DNA of 64,000 nt, taken from contig CANTUR010000929.1 in the NCBI GenBank assembly GCA_947683625.1, positions 62,001-126,000 on the forward strand. Reading direction: 5' to 3'. A program made the position numbers and the translations under genes. Origin of the DNA: Mallotus nudiflorus. Its lineage: Eukaryota; Streptophyta; Magnoliopsida; Malpighiales; Euphorbiaceae. Shown here piece by piece: positions 47,779 through 60,028 of this stretch; positions within the stretch are counted from its first letter, which is position 1; every line of letters starts with the position of its first letter. Under the pieces are notes generated by a model, which saw nothing but the letters and a program-made list of their open reading frames with translations, was not told where the DNA came from and did not search any database.

Positions 47779-48021
47779 TCACTGTTCTTTTTTCTTTTTT
47801 TTCTTTATTTTTTCTCTTTTTTCATTTTTTCCCCTATCTTCAGAAGTTACATCATCTGATATATAAATGTTTCTTGAATTTTCATTTGTGCCCATGCTAA
47901 ATGAATCTAATTGAATTGAATTTATGTCAAACATGCAGATGCAAACAATATCATAATGCACAGTACCATTAGGATGTACATTATATAAGTAAGAATGATT
48001 AGAATTTGTATCATCGATCAC
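47779..48021 (-). pseudogene. Conserved short post-gag ORF, copy 3
   Basis: This 80-codon open stretch has CICMFDINSIQLDSFSMGTN and ends in a Lys/Glu-rich run. It is the best-kept version of the ORF at 9458-9655. Function unknown. Confidence 0.5.
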
Positions 48022-48138
48022 TAAAACAAAAAACTAAAATTTTATTTCTAGAAGGTAATAAGAAAATTTATTTCCTATTCTAGATGCTAGGGATGTTAAG
48101 TCTCATAGTGGTTGTCGTTGAGGTGAGTGACATAACAG

Positions 48139-49790
48139 CTATTCTTGCATCTTTTTTCTAACTATCTCCATGACTTCATCCTTTTGTACCTCCACTGTGC
48201 ATGTTTCTTCCTTGTCTGGAAGCTTCTCATCATCAAACTCATCACCCCATCCTGTAAGCATAATTGATTTGAAGGGTATGTTAAAAGAAGGTGGTTTAGT
48301 GTAAAACACCTTATAGTCAAATTCGCTTAAAGGTTGACCTAATAAGTCTTCTACTCCTTCCTCATCTTTAGGGGCATTAGGAGACTTCTCATTGGTTTTA
48401 AGGTCTAATTCCTTAAAGGAGCTTAGCACTTCTTCCTAATTAACTCCTAAGTTAATCATTATGGTAGCTAGGAGTGGTATATTTTGGTAGTTTGGGAAAG
48501 GATTATTTATGGTGCTTGGGTTTTCAAGGTCTGTGATTTTTCCCAAGTCTATAAGGTTTTGGATTTCATGTTTGAGGTGGATGTAGTTATCCGTGGAGTG
48601 GAGGTTCTTATGGAATTTACAGTGCTTGTTTGGGTTATAGCTTGGGATGTTTGGGTTTGGTGGGTTTGGATTAGGTAAAGGTTGAAGTAAGCCCTTTTGT
48701 ATTAGGTAATCTAGGACTTTTGAAAAAGGTTAGTTAAATTAGAGAATCTCTTTGGTTGTTGAACAGCATGCACTTCCATAATCCAACTAGTATTTCCTTG
48801 CTATGTGCCCCTAGTTGGGTAATTTCTTACTCCAATGCTTTTAGCAATCCTCTTTTTCTCATTCTCAATCTCATCAGCTTGTAACCCATCATCATAAAGG
48901 TCTACAAATGTCTTAGGGTTCATCATTTGTAACCTTTTAACCAAATTAAGTGACACATTTTGAACAATCATCCTAACTTGATCCTTCTCAACCAGTTTGT
49001 TCTTCATTAGTCCCACCTTATTCATGAACCTAGTTGGAAAATCTGAGAATGACTCATTGGGCTTCTGCTTGGTCAGTTCTAGATCCCTAATAAATACCTC
49101 GAGCCTAGTGTTGTAGTCATATTACTTTAGAAAAGCAGTGCATAGTTCTGTCCAATCAGCTCGGATGGACTTCTCTAACCTGTGATACTAATTAACAACC
49201 ATACCCTCCAAGGATAATACAAACAACTTTGTAACTACTGCTAGTGGAGCTTTAGTGGTGCTCATAGTTGTTGTATACTAACTAAGGTGGATCCTTAGAT
49301 CTCCAATACCATCAAACTTTTTTAGCTATAGCAGCTTGAACTTATCAGGCAGTTTATCTTCCTCAAATTGTATCATATCATCAAAGTCAAATGAGTATCT
49401 GATGCCTTGTCCTCTCATTAGTTCCTCCATTTTAGACATCTTCTAAGTCAATGCTTTCATCTACTTGGATTCTAGCTCTTGAACTTGCTCAAGTGATTCC
49501 CTTTTTGCCTTTTCAACCATATAACTCTCAACATTCACTAACTTTATTTCCATAGCAAGTATGTTCCTAGTAGCATTCAATGGTTGCACCCCAGTAGGTG
49601 GATCTTCCACAATAGCAATAAGTGGTGCACCAACAACAGGCGGATTAGTTATAACTAAAGGTGCAGCAGTAGGTGGTGGCATTAATGCAGCCAGAGCTTA
49701 TCTTAGTTCATCTTGCATTATTGCTCTCATATCATCTATCAATGCTCCTCTGATGTCCTCTAGGGTCCAGTTTTCTCTTTATTGTTCCAT
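48139..49790 (-). pseudogene. gag: Ty3/gypsy-type gag of copy 3 (broken)
   Basis: The start codon is at 49790 (MEQ). Open parts at 49682-49461, 49025-48801 and 48429-48139 cover the N-terminal linker and coiled coil, the central gag core end and the C-terminal block. The last part is the clearest in the window, with VEDLLGQPLSEFDYKVFYTK and GDEFDDEKLPDKEETC. Stops separate the parts. Confidence 0.83.
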
Positions 49791-49799
49791 CACTTCTAT

Positions 49800-50629
49800 T
49801 TGAGTTGGTGTAGCTTCTAGGTAAAGCAGGTTAATATTCTCTTTTCCAAACTATGAAGGATCTCTTTAGTTATTGATTTTGGACTCAAATTAGTTCTCAC
49901 TAATATGCCACTACTCCATTTCCAAATGCAAAAAGATCTAGATGAATCTATGATGGCTGAAAGATAAATTGTTAGTATGATGCATAGGATGCATGTATAC
50001 ATGATGCACGTGCTATGCAACAGGTAGCAAGTAACAAGTCAAATTAGGTATATATACGTTCTTCCAACCTTATTCCTCCTACACACATATTCAATGGTGA
50101 GTCTCTTTTTCTAGGATTTTTGGTCTTGGCCTTAATATCAACGAGGGATATTAAAAATCAACACGCATGTCAAATCTCTCTAAGTAGTAAAACATAGAAA
50201 CAATATTTGTAGGTATAAAAGCATAGCCCAATCTTTATTAGTCCTAATGGGCTTTTAAAGTATGGGCTTGAGCCTTTATAGATAGAATACCTCATGGCAA
50301 CTTTCATAAGCAACTTGGGTAGATCCTAGGGGAAATAACTAAGCCATTATATATGGTTAGAGTCTAATGAAAAGTCAACGTTCCTTTAGCAAGATGCCCT
50401 CCTTTAAGACTTGAGTAACAGGCTAAGGTTAGAAGGGCTCGATAATCTCTCTTGAACCGAGTTAAGGCGAAGAGTGATGTTTAGCCAATTTATAATCCTA
50501 TGAAGCTAGTGAAATCATGGAATCATAAACCAACGGCATCGGTTAATAGGGACATGCAGAATGAATGCAAGAATAAAATAATAATTAATAAAATAATTCT
50601 AAAGAACACAAGTAGAATCAGTATCTTTT
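49800..50629. other. Copy 3 leader between PBS and gag
   Basis: Reversed family leader, homologous to 6882-7785 and 24150-25030. No coding signal. Confidence 0.6.
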
Positions 50630-50649
50630 ATCCCCAATGGAGTCACCAC
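50630..50649 (-). other. Copy 3 primer binding site
   Basis: TCCCCAATGGAGTCACCAC is the reverse of the family PBS and abuts the LTR at 50650. Confidence 0.75.
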
Positions 50650-51892
50650 TATAGATTGCGGGGTTTAGCACACACCAAAGATTTTAGCAACTGCGACACT
50701 ATTTAAGCTCAGGGCTCTAGAGAACACACTAACCACTGTCACAAAGACATGGTATGGAGATGAGGAGTTGCCACCTAGGGTAATAACTGAGACAAATCAA
50801 AAAGGTGGTACTCAATTCCCTAAAAGAAAGCTAGCACCACAACTAGGAGATTATGGATACAAAATACCAACTTCTTTCAGTCTTGTGTTCTTTTAGAATT
50901 ACTTTATGAGTTACTATATTATCCTCTATTTACATGCAATTTCATATAAACCCTTATTCTAGCAATTAACTCCAAGGCAAACCAATCATGAAAATACAAG
51001 TAAATAATGCATTCAATAGAACATATAATCCCTAGGTTAGTCTAATATACATGGATTTTGATTAAATTAGCTAAATCTACATGTTTTAATTTACAAATGA
51101 TCTAAAGATTGATGAGCCTAATTTAATTTTAATTAAATGATCCTAAGTCTATTTATTTTAATTCTAAAAATAGGCCTAAATCTACAAATTATGAAGTATT
51201 TAAATTAATGGGCCTAGTTCTACATGTTTTAATTTTAAGGTGATCTTAAATCTACAAATTATAAAAAGGTTTAAATTTAATAGGGTAAGTCTAAATTAAT
51301 TAAATTAAATTAAGTGTGCCTATGTCTAATTTACTAAATAGGTCTAAATTATCTCTAACTTAAAAATCTAATTAATTATGGGCCTAAAATGTATTTTAAA
51401 CCTAAAAACCTAATTTTATTTAAGTGGATTAGAATCTAATATGGGCTTAAAGCCCAAAAACACATAAAAATAAATTAACAAGCCCAAAAACAAATAAAAC
51501 ATATCAAAACAATCAAATAAAAGATCAAATAACTAATTAAATTAACTGCTTCTAAAACCTAATTTTCATTAACATGCAACCTAAATTAATCTACTCTCAC
51601 CATTGATTTTAATTAATTACCCAATTGAAACCCTAATTTTACTAACCAATTAATTAACATAAACGTGCAATCACATATATAATTCCACTATTCCTACTAT
51701 TTGGGCTATTACAATAATCTATGGAAAATAATACTAAAAATTAATTAATGCAACCCCAAAAATATAAATTATATAAAAAAAGACCTAAAAACTAAATTTA
51801 CAATGTCTTATCCATGGCATCCCATGGACTTTTCATGAGTTTAGCCCTCCATAATCACCATAAAAAAGAATAAAAATTATAATTAGTGAATA

Positions 51893-51956
<64 letters not shown>

Positions 51957-52774
51957 TAAGAATAAAAAAAGAAAAGAAATAAATAAATAAAATAAAATAA
52001 AATAAGGAGAAGATGATGCTTATGGATGATTTCAATGGAGTACTCCTCAGATTTTGTAGAATCATCGTTCTTAATAGCCCTTCGAATATTGTTCTTTAAA
52101 AATTCTCCAAAAATCTTTATTTAAGCAAAAGAATTTGTAGCAAATAAGATGCTTTATTTTCTCTCTTTTCTTCCCCTCTTTCTTTTTTTTTCTCTTTTTT
52201 CTTTTTCGTTTTTCTTCTTCTCGTTTTTTTTTTTTTGCCTTTCTCTTCATTCTCTTCTTCTTCTTTTTTTTGCCTTTCTCCCTTTTTCCCCTCTTTTCAG
52301 GAGCCAAAACACTCCTTACATAGTGAGACATCTTCAAACCCTAGTTATAAATTGATTCCTAAAAGACTTCTATTTCCTTAAAAACATTATCAAAATAATT
52401 TTAGGAGAATTTTAGACTAATTAAGACTCAAGAAAAAGATTTTTTTCTAAAAAAATTCAAGAACCCAGGAGGAAGAAATATAATTCCAACCGAAATTAGT
52501 GTAATTTCGAACCCAATTGGAATTATGTAATTTAGATTGGAATTATATAATTCCTTTAATTATAAAAAGGTCCTTGAAAAAATTTAAGTTTTACAATTGG
52601 GTCCTTAAAAAGTATTGCAATTTAGTCCATGAAAATATTAAATTATTTCTTTGAAAAATGCAATCAGACCTCTAAAGTTTCAAAGTTCAAGTATTGAAGA
52701 CCTATTCATGACATTTTCATCATTAAAGTCTTTATCACATCCATAACTCATCATCCCAAAATTAGGTGTCTACA
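50650..52774 (-). repeat. Copy 3 5' LTR
   Basis: The reversed LTR runs TATAGATTGCGGGG (TG mutated to TA) to GGTGTCTACA. It is very close to 42014-44151 in sequence and layout, including a TAA microsatellite (51895-51953) and a purine-rich leader (52150-52300). Confidence 0.9.
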
Positions 52775-52780
52775 AGGGAG

Positions 52781-52954
52781 TATTAGAGATATGATAGTGA
52801 TAAAGTTAATTATTTGAATATTTGATTATTTGTAATGTTATTATATTTGTTATATATATTAAAATAGCAACTCTTTATGTAATTGAATTTGTATATATAT
52901 TCTCATATATTGAATATACAATATATGCACTTTATATACAATAATATCATCGAG
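52781..52954 (+). repeat. Copia 3' LTR
   Basis: Matches 33346-33510, with a short extra repeat (TTTGATTATTTG) near 52820. It directly follows the remains of the copia polypurine tract and copy 3. Confidence 0.8.
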
Positions 52955-53403
52955 TGTGATGTATGCTTTTGATTCATAAGAATCTTGGCTAGCCACTGCC
53001 AGAATGACTATAACTACAGAATACGAGGGGATTCTAAAATAAATATTATCTCTTGTGCATTATCCTTGAATCAAGTTGTTTGCTCATCAAGTGGATTTAG
53101 ACTGCCCTTGAATTAAGATGTTTTCCCCTCCATATAATGCTTCATGATTATTTCACCTAATAGAGTTTGTTAATATATCACACTATTTATATTGTTTTTT
53201 AGAACTGTTTTTGTATATGCAATGGTTTGGCTTAAGATGTTCTTTATGATCATTAAAATATGTGGAATAAATCGAGACCATCACGATGCATGTCTAAACT
53301 GTTGTAGCATTATGTTTTATTATTGTTAATAATCTCCTTAAGGTTTCCCTAATGTGATATAAATTGTTAATGTCCTATTTGTGACTTTTTAACTCTTCTC
53401 AAG
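52955..53403 (+). other. Probable intron of the RRP12-like pseudogene
   Basis: Non-coding, unremarkable sequence that ends in a pyrimidine-rich acceptor-like stretch (TTTTTAACTCTTCTCAAG) immediately before the first recognisable exon. Confidence 0.5.
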
Positions 53404-53504
53404 TGAAGCATCTATTGGAAATGCTTATGAGGAAATATGGTCTGGATGTTGTGAAGGCAGTTATACCTAAAGAACATATGAGACTTCTTACAAACATTTG
53501 AAAG
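53404..53504 (+). pseudogene. RRP12: RRP12-like gene, exon relic 1
   Basis: The frame reads LLEMLMRKYGLDVVKAVIP, then KEHMRLLTNI, a TGA (expected Arg) and K, followed by a GT donor at 53505. This is a well-conserved segment near the C-terminal part of plant RRP12-like proteins, nucleolar HEAT-repeat proteins involved in ribosome-subunit maturation and export. An acceptor AG at 53402-53403 precedes it. The match is from memory of the family and the in-frame stop shows the copy is dead. Confidence 0.78.
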
Positions 53505-53610
53505 GTAGTTGAACTTAAATCATATTAACTTAAAATTTAAATCATATTAACTTAAAATTTTATCATATTAACTTGCACATTAACATTTGGAAAGTTAATT
53601 GAATTAAGGT
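53505..53610 (+). repeat. Intron start with 22-bp tandem repeats
   Basis: AAATCATATTAACTTAAAATTT is repeated about 2.5 times (53517-53575), directly upstream of the mini-LTR array. Confidence 0.8.
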
Positions 53611-56435
53611 TATTAAAGATATGATATTTTGCAGAGATATTTTATGTTTCAATTGAAAAGAAATTAATGTCCTTGTTTCAAGGAAAGGAAGAAAGGCTAG
53701 AAATTATGTTAGGTGAGTATTAGTTGTTGAACAAAAAATATCCTTTTGCATAAAAAAGAATGACTTGCTGTAATATGTGTGCCAAGTTTGTGTGTGTGAA
53801 GAGAGAAAAAAATGAAGAAATGGAGAAAAAAAAGAGAAGTCTTTATTCTAGTAGATAACATAAACTTTGTATTTCAAAAATTCATACTGCAGTAATGAAT
53901 TTAATGCTGTTTCCTCTACTTCATTTTTGTTTTGTTATGTTCATGTTTATGCCATCTATTTTCTTTTGAAACTAAGAATCCTTCCTTTCTAATTTTACAA
54001 TATTGTATCAAAGCTCTAATGATCTTTGAGGACCTGTGTTTGTTAAACTTAGTTTTAAAATGTTGTTCAAAGGATTTAAATGTTTCCTCTATGAAATTGT
54101 TGCTCTATTTTCATGATTGTTGTCATGATCATTTGGAAAAATCAACTTCAAGCTTTCATATCTTTATCAAGTTCGTGTTTATTAAGTTTATGTTTTTGGA
54201 TTTAAGTTTTAAATCACTGCTTCAAGAATGTTTAAAAAGGACTTATAAGTCCTAAAATATGAAGAGAATGACATGTCCAAAAATTGTAAGAACAAGAAGA
54301 ATTAAAGAGACTGACATGTCTAAAAACTACAAGAATATAAAGAGAAAGGACCTACAAGTCTATAAACTGCATGTATTGAAGAAGACCATCATGTCTCTAA
54401 ACTAAAAATTTGCTAAAGACCATCAAGTCTTTAGGCTCAAATTTGAAAAAAAAAAACTGAAAAGACCTAGGGCATGTCTTTAAACTATATGCAACCTAAA
54501 GCATGTCAAAAAATTGATTGATTTACAAAACATGCTTGAAGTTATTTTTACAACATGATCCATCATATGTTTATTTATTTTTGAAGTTGCAGAAGATGAT
54601 TTCAAGGAGCAGTAGCCACAAACTAAAAAAGAAAATAATGTTAAAAGGATTTTTTATCAAGGAGAATGTTCCAAGAAGATCCATATTTGGAATCTTTGAT
54701 GACTTGAATTTATCATCAAAATTCAAGGAGCTGCTCAAAAAAGAGCTACAAATTTGAAGACTTGAAGTTGCATGAATTAAAATTTCATAGAACTTAAATT
54801 TCTAGCAAAATCTCAAGGAGGAGTGTTGAAGATGTGATATTTTGTAGAGATATTTTGTGTCTTAGTTGAAAAGAAATGGATGTCCTTATTTCAAGGAAAG
54901 GAAGAATGGCTCGAAATTATGTTAGGTGAGTATTAGATATTGAACAAAAAATATCCTTTTGCATAAAAAGGAATGACCTGTTGTACTATGTGTACCAAGT
55001 TTGTGTGTGTGAAAAGAGAAAAAAATAAAGAAACGAAGAAGAAAAAAAAAGAGAAGTCTTTGTTCTAGTAGATAACATAAACTTTGTATTTTGAAAATTC
55101 ATACTACAGTAATGAATTTAATATTGTTTCCTCTACTTTGTTTTTGTTTTGTTATATTCATGTTAATGCCATGTGTTTTCTTTTGAAAGCTAAAAATCCT
55201 TCCTTTCCAATTTTACAAGATTGTATCAGAGCTCTAATTATCTTTAAGGGGCTTGTGTTTTTGTTAAAAATTCGTTTTAAAAATGGTGTTCAAAAGATTT
55301 AAATGTTTCCTCTATAAAATGGTTGCTCTGTTTTTATAACTACTGTCATGATCATTTGGAAAAAATTAGCTTCAAGCTTTCATATCTTCATCAAGTTCGT
55401 GTTTGTTATGTTTATGTTTTTGGACTTGAGTTTGAAGTCACTCCTTCAATAGTGTTTAAACAGGACCTATAAGTCCTAAAACTTTAAGAGACTGACATGT
55501 CTAAAAACTATAAGAACAAGAAGAATTGAAGAGATCGACATGTCTAAAAACTATAAGGATATGAAGAGAAAGGACCTGCAAGTCTATAAACTGAAAATAT
55601 TGAAGAAGACCATCATGTCTCTAAACTACAAATTTACTAAAGACCATCAAGTCTTTAAGCTCAAATTTGAAAAAAAAAACTGAAACGACTTAGAGCATGT
55701 CTTTAAACTGCATGCGACCTAAAGCATGTTAAAAAACTGCTTGATTTACAAAACATGCCTGAAGTTATTTTTACAACATGATCCATCACGTGTTTATTTG
55801 TTTTTAAAGTTGCAAAAGTTGATTTCAAGAAGGAGCAACCATAAACTGAAAAAAAAATTATGTTAAAAGGATTTTTTTCAAGGAGGAGATTGTTCTAAGA
55901 AGATCCATGTTTGATGAATCTTTGATTACTTGAATTTATCATTAAAATTCAAGGACCTACTCAAGAAAGAGCTAAAAATTTGAAGACTTGAAGTTGTATG
56001 AGTCTACATTTCACAGAACTTAAATCTCTAATAAAATCTCAAGGAGGACTGTTAGAGATGTGATATTTTGCAGAGATATTTTGTGTTTTAGTTGAAAAGA
56101 AATTGATGTCCTTGTTTCAAGGAAAGGAAGAATGGCTAGAAATTATATTAGGTGAGTATTAGATGTTGAATAGAAAATATCCTTTTGCATATAGGAATGA
56201 CTTGTTGTAGTATGTGTACCAAGTTTATGTGTGAAGAGAGAAAAGAAATGAAGAAATGAAGAAGAAAAAAAAGAGAAGTCTTTGTTCTAGTAGATAACAT
56301 AAACTTTGTATTTCAAAAATTCATACTACACTAATGAATTTAATGTTGTTTCCTCTACTTTGTTTTTGTTTTTTAATGCTCATGTTTATGCCATTCATTT
56401 TGTTTTGAAAGCCAATAATCCTTCCTTTCCAATTT
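53611..56435 (+). mobile_element. Tandem array of a small non-coding LTR retrotransposon (LTR-internal-LTR-internal-LTR)
   Basis: Three LTRs (53611-53999, 54824-55217 and 56050-56435) of about 390 bp start TGTTRRAGATRTGATATTTTG and end TTTTACA (the last end is lost). They are separated by two related internal regions of about 830 bp (54000-54823 and 55218-56049). Each internal part starts with a PBS-like TTGTATCAGAGCTCTAA and ends with a PPT-like CTCAAGGAGGA before the next LTR. No gag or pol is encoded. The internal part consists largely of degenerate repeats around GACATGTCTAAAAACT. This is a TRIM/SMART-like or deletion-derived element, multimerised by unequal recombination. Confidence 0.85.
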
Positions 56436-56880
56436 TTCTTGAGTTATTGAATTATTGTTGATAAAGAGACCAACATGTCTTAAAATTGCAAATTAATAGA
56501 AAGGACTGATAAGTCCAAAAAATACATGAACATTGTTAGTAAATGACCTATGCATGTCCATAAACTACTAAAATTTCTATGTTAAAAACTATTATGTTCT
56601 GTTATTTTTATTATTGTGGAACAGGATTAAAAATGGGTAAAGAAATTTTTGAAGTTTCAAGAAAGAGACTTGTTGGTGAGAGGCCACCAAAAAGAAAGAA
56701 AAATGAAGTTGCTTTGTTGGTGAGAGGCCACCAAAAAACTAAAGATGATGTTGATAATGATGATGAGTTTGTTGAAGAAGATGAAGATCATACATGAAGA
56801 TGGTGAAGTTGATGAATTGGTGGAAGAAGAAGTTACAAAAATTGATTTGTGTTTCCAATAATAATTTCAGCAAAGAGGAG
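56436..56880 (+). other. 3' internal fragment of a second, related LTR element
   Basis: It carries the same type of CATGTC-containing repeats as the array at its left. A lysine-rich and acidic open stretch follows (56579-56797), with a 21-bp direct repeat (TTGGTGAGAGGCCACCAAAAA at 56672 and 56719). It ends in CAAAGAGGAG, a polypurine tract, before the LTR at 56881. I do not recognise the encoded peptide. Confidence 0.5.
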
Positions 56881-57253
56881 TGTTAGAGAGTGTTGAAATT
56901 ATGTTGAAGTTATGCCACAAAAGCCGAGATATATTATTGTAAAAAATGTTAGTTGTAAATGTGTGATGATCCTTAAGTTAGGGAGATAAAATCTAAGTGG
57001 TAGCTGGTATTTGTTATTGACTCGAAAGTGAACTTTCTTTTATAAATAGGAGATGTTGTAAATGTTGTGTGTGAAAAGAAAAGAGAGTGTAGAGTAAAAG
57101 AGAGTAGAAAGTCTAAGTAAAAAGTGTATGTATGTTGAAAATGAAAAAGAAAAAGAAGAAAAAATTTCTGTTTTTGTATTTCAAGTTCTAATTTTTTTGT
57201 TCGTGTCGAAACTCTATTGTTTTTCGTTCTTTATCTCCTTTTATGTTCCAACA
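56881..57253 (+). repeat. LTR of a second small element in the RRP12-like intron
   Basis: This 373-bp LTR starts TGTTAGAGAGTG and ends TTCCAACA, with a TATAAATAGG promoter near 57041 and a PPT directly upstream. It is not obviously homologous to the three 390-bp LTRs at its left. Confidence 0.75.
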
Positions 57254-57324
57254 GAGGTCATACTAACTGGCATATTAACTTGTGGAACATCTTTTAGTGA
57301 TCTTACATTCAATTATTGAATTAG

Positions 57325-57391
57325 ATAAAAGAGCAAAAAGAGAAAAAGCTTGCAGGTCTAGGTCTCAATTATCAAGGGCAACTACTTCCAA
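57325..57391 (+). pseudogene. RRP12: RRP12-like gene, exon relic 2
   Basis: After an acceptor TTGAATTAG the exon opens IKEQKEKKLA and then, after a frameshift, reads SRSQLSRATTSK. In plant RRP12-like proteins the Lys/Arg-rich IKERKERK stretch and the SRATTSR motif follow directly on the segment in exon relic 1, so order and phase agree. A GT donor lies at 57392. Confidence 0.75.
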
Positions 57392-57443
57392 GTTTCATCT
57401 CTTCTTATATTATAACTATGTGTGGAATTGCTTAATGTATTAT

Positions 57444-59969
57444 TGTCACATCCATATTCTCAGACATTCTAAATTGAAGATTTACAATCATTAATTTAAG
57501 TAATTAATTAAGTCCCGAATTTATGGAATTGTCAATAGAAGGGTTTAATTTATAAGAAATAAAAGAGATAAGGGTCCAATTGAAAGAAAAATTAGATTTA
57601 AGAAGGGTATAATTGAAGAAGGAAGAAAGAAATAAAGGTATATTTGTGAAGAGTACATCACGTGTCAAATGAATTGCATAAAAATTGACACGTGTCTCTT
57701 TGTAAATAATAATAATAATAATAAATATAAATAAATAAAGGATTTTTGCTGTATATTTGATAAGGTGTCAGGATGCATGTAGGTCTCTTCTTACACATAG
57801 CCTTTATTATTTAAAAAAAAAAAAAAAAAACCCTCTTCTCTCCGTTAAAGAGAGAAGAACGTGAAAGAGGACAGCAATGGGAGGCAAATCATCTTGCATG
57901 TAGATGGAGATGAATCTCAGTCTTTGTTTCTCCTCTATAAGCAAGAATCAGAAATCAAATTTCTTGGGAAGCTGAGGATCAAAGTGAGCTAGATCAGCAA
58001 AGAGAATAAAAAAAAAAAAAAACAGAACGAAGAGCTTGAAATAGGTTGAGTTTTTGGTAGATCAAGATATCACTAAGGTAAGAGACATTGGGTGATTGGA
58101 AGGATTGATGTAAAATGTAGATTAGGTTAGATTAATGCTTCATGCATAGAGATATAGATGGAGAATTAATGCAAATTTCTTAAAGCTTATATGCTGTAAA
58201 TGTTGAGGTTGAGCAAGAACTAAGAAGTTCTTTGTAAATGGTGATTAGGATCTGCTTGTGGCCTCGGAATAGAGTTTGTCAAAGCGGCGAGGGGATAAAG
58301 GAGAAGGCTAGCTTTGAATGTGAGTGAACTTCACCTACTTTCCTCAATCAACTCTGAAATTCTTTTCTAAATTCATTCTTGTTGCTGGATTTTAAATTTT
58401 GGTTGATTTCTTGAAACTTTGTGATTCAGTATTGCTCTTATTTATGGTGTTTGATTGCTTATGAACAATCCTTTTGGAGTGAGTTCAACGTTCTTGATGC
58501 TGTTCACTTTCTGCTGAAAATCTGATTTTTGGGACTGCCATGAATTTGTTATTTGCAATGCTGTTTTTGTCATCCAGTTGCTTAGGTTCGGTGTTGGATG
58601 TTATCCCTTTTTGCTTTGGTAAAATTGGATGTTGATTCATGTTGCCACTTTGTGTTGTTTCTTTCGGGTTTAGCTACACCAATCGTTTTGAAAGCATGCT
58701 GAACCATCTGTTTTGAACCATTTGCATTCTCCTATTTCGTTGTCAATAAATCACTGCTGTGTTTGGCTCAAGTTTGCTGCTCAATTTTTAATTCCTTGGC
58801 AGCCTTGAAATTCTTTTGTTTCTGTACTACACCTCTGAGAATTCAGTTAAATAGTTTCCTTTGAAGCAGGTGGAGATACCCTCCTTGAATTACCAGAAAT
58901 CTTGCAATTTGCTGTTAGTTTATTTGCTATCATACAAGTTTAACTTGCTGCAGAATTTTCAGTATTTGAAGTGCAGAAATGCTGCTTATATAACTGAATT
59001 ATATGATTGATAACAGAGCAATGAAAGTGAATAAGAAAAGGGGGGGAAAAGCATGCGATTGCTGCTAAAGCATTCACCCTTTTGAAATAACAATGTGGTT
59101 ACCAAAATATGAATAAAAATATATATACTTAAAGTAGTGTTGCATAGCAAAACTTAAGAGGTCACCTTGTTGCTATTAATTTGAATAATGGATGACCTAT
59201 GTGCCTTATGAGTTGATGATACTCCCCTAAAGCTCTAGTTGATTTAAACTAAACAAAAAATTAAATTAAATTAATTGTCTTGATTTCTAGTTATGATTGC
59301 CTTAGAGTCGAATTAGTAGGGTTTTCGAGTTGTATTTTGGCATCGATTTATCTTGGCACTTCGGTCGGTATTAATTTATTAGTGATCATGATGAAGGTTT
59401 TTTTTTAAGTTGCTAAAAGCATTGCTGTTTGGAATTTTTAAGAATTAAATATAGTCTTGATAATAATTTATTTTAATCAAAATGTAATTTTAAGACTTGA
59501 GTTAAGGTTTGAGATCTTAAAGTGCATTTTTGGTGATAAACCACAACAATTTATATAGTTTTGCAAATTATGTTTAGTTAAGTCATAGCATAACTTGTTT
59601 TAGAATATTGAATGAATTATGAATACTCTAATGACTAATATTGAGAATTTATTTTCCTATAATGAAATTAACAAATTATACACATGTATATTTTATTCAA
59701 ATGACAATTAAAAGAAATATTTGAGAAGAATATTTTCAGTATGTATTTAAAACGTGCATATGCATAGATGTTAAATTGTGAAAAACAAATGAATAACCAA
59801 TAGCTTATATTTTCAGTGATTCCATTATTTTTCTCTAAATTTCTTACTTGAGGGTAAATTTTGATAAAAATATCTAGAGTCCTAGTTATTTTTTAGTATG
59901 TTGAGAATGCTACTTAACTATAAAAACAAGTCCATAAAGAAAACTACTAGCATGCTTTGCTCACTACTG

Positions 59970-60028
<59 letters not shown>

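Larger units (their letters stand above)
42014..52774 (-). mobile_element. Copy 3 of the gag-only Tat/Ogre-like family, rearranged
   Basis: LTRs at 42014-44151 and 50650-52774 (minus orientation) enclose reversed PPT (44152-44166), a hairpin array, an extra partial LTR (44650-46105), internal sequence, gag and PBS. It landed in the G-run of the copia polypurine tract. The flanks GGGGG (42009-42013) and AGGGA (52775-52779) are a degraded or shifted duplication. No pol motifs are visible. Confidence 0.88.

Noticed and set aside
52071..52337. Lys-rich frame on the minus strand
   Set aside because: It is the purine-rich LTR leader read as Lys/Glu/Arg codons.
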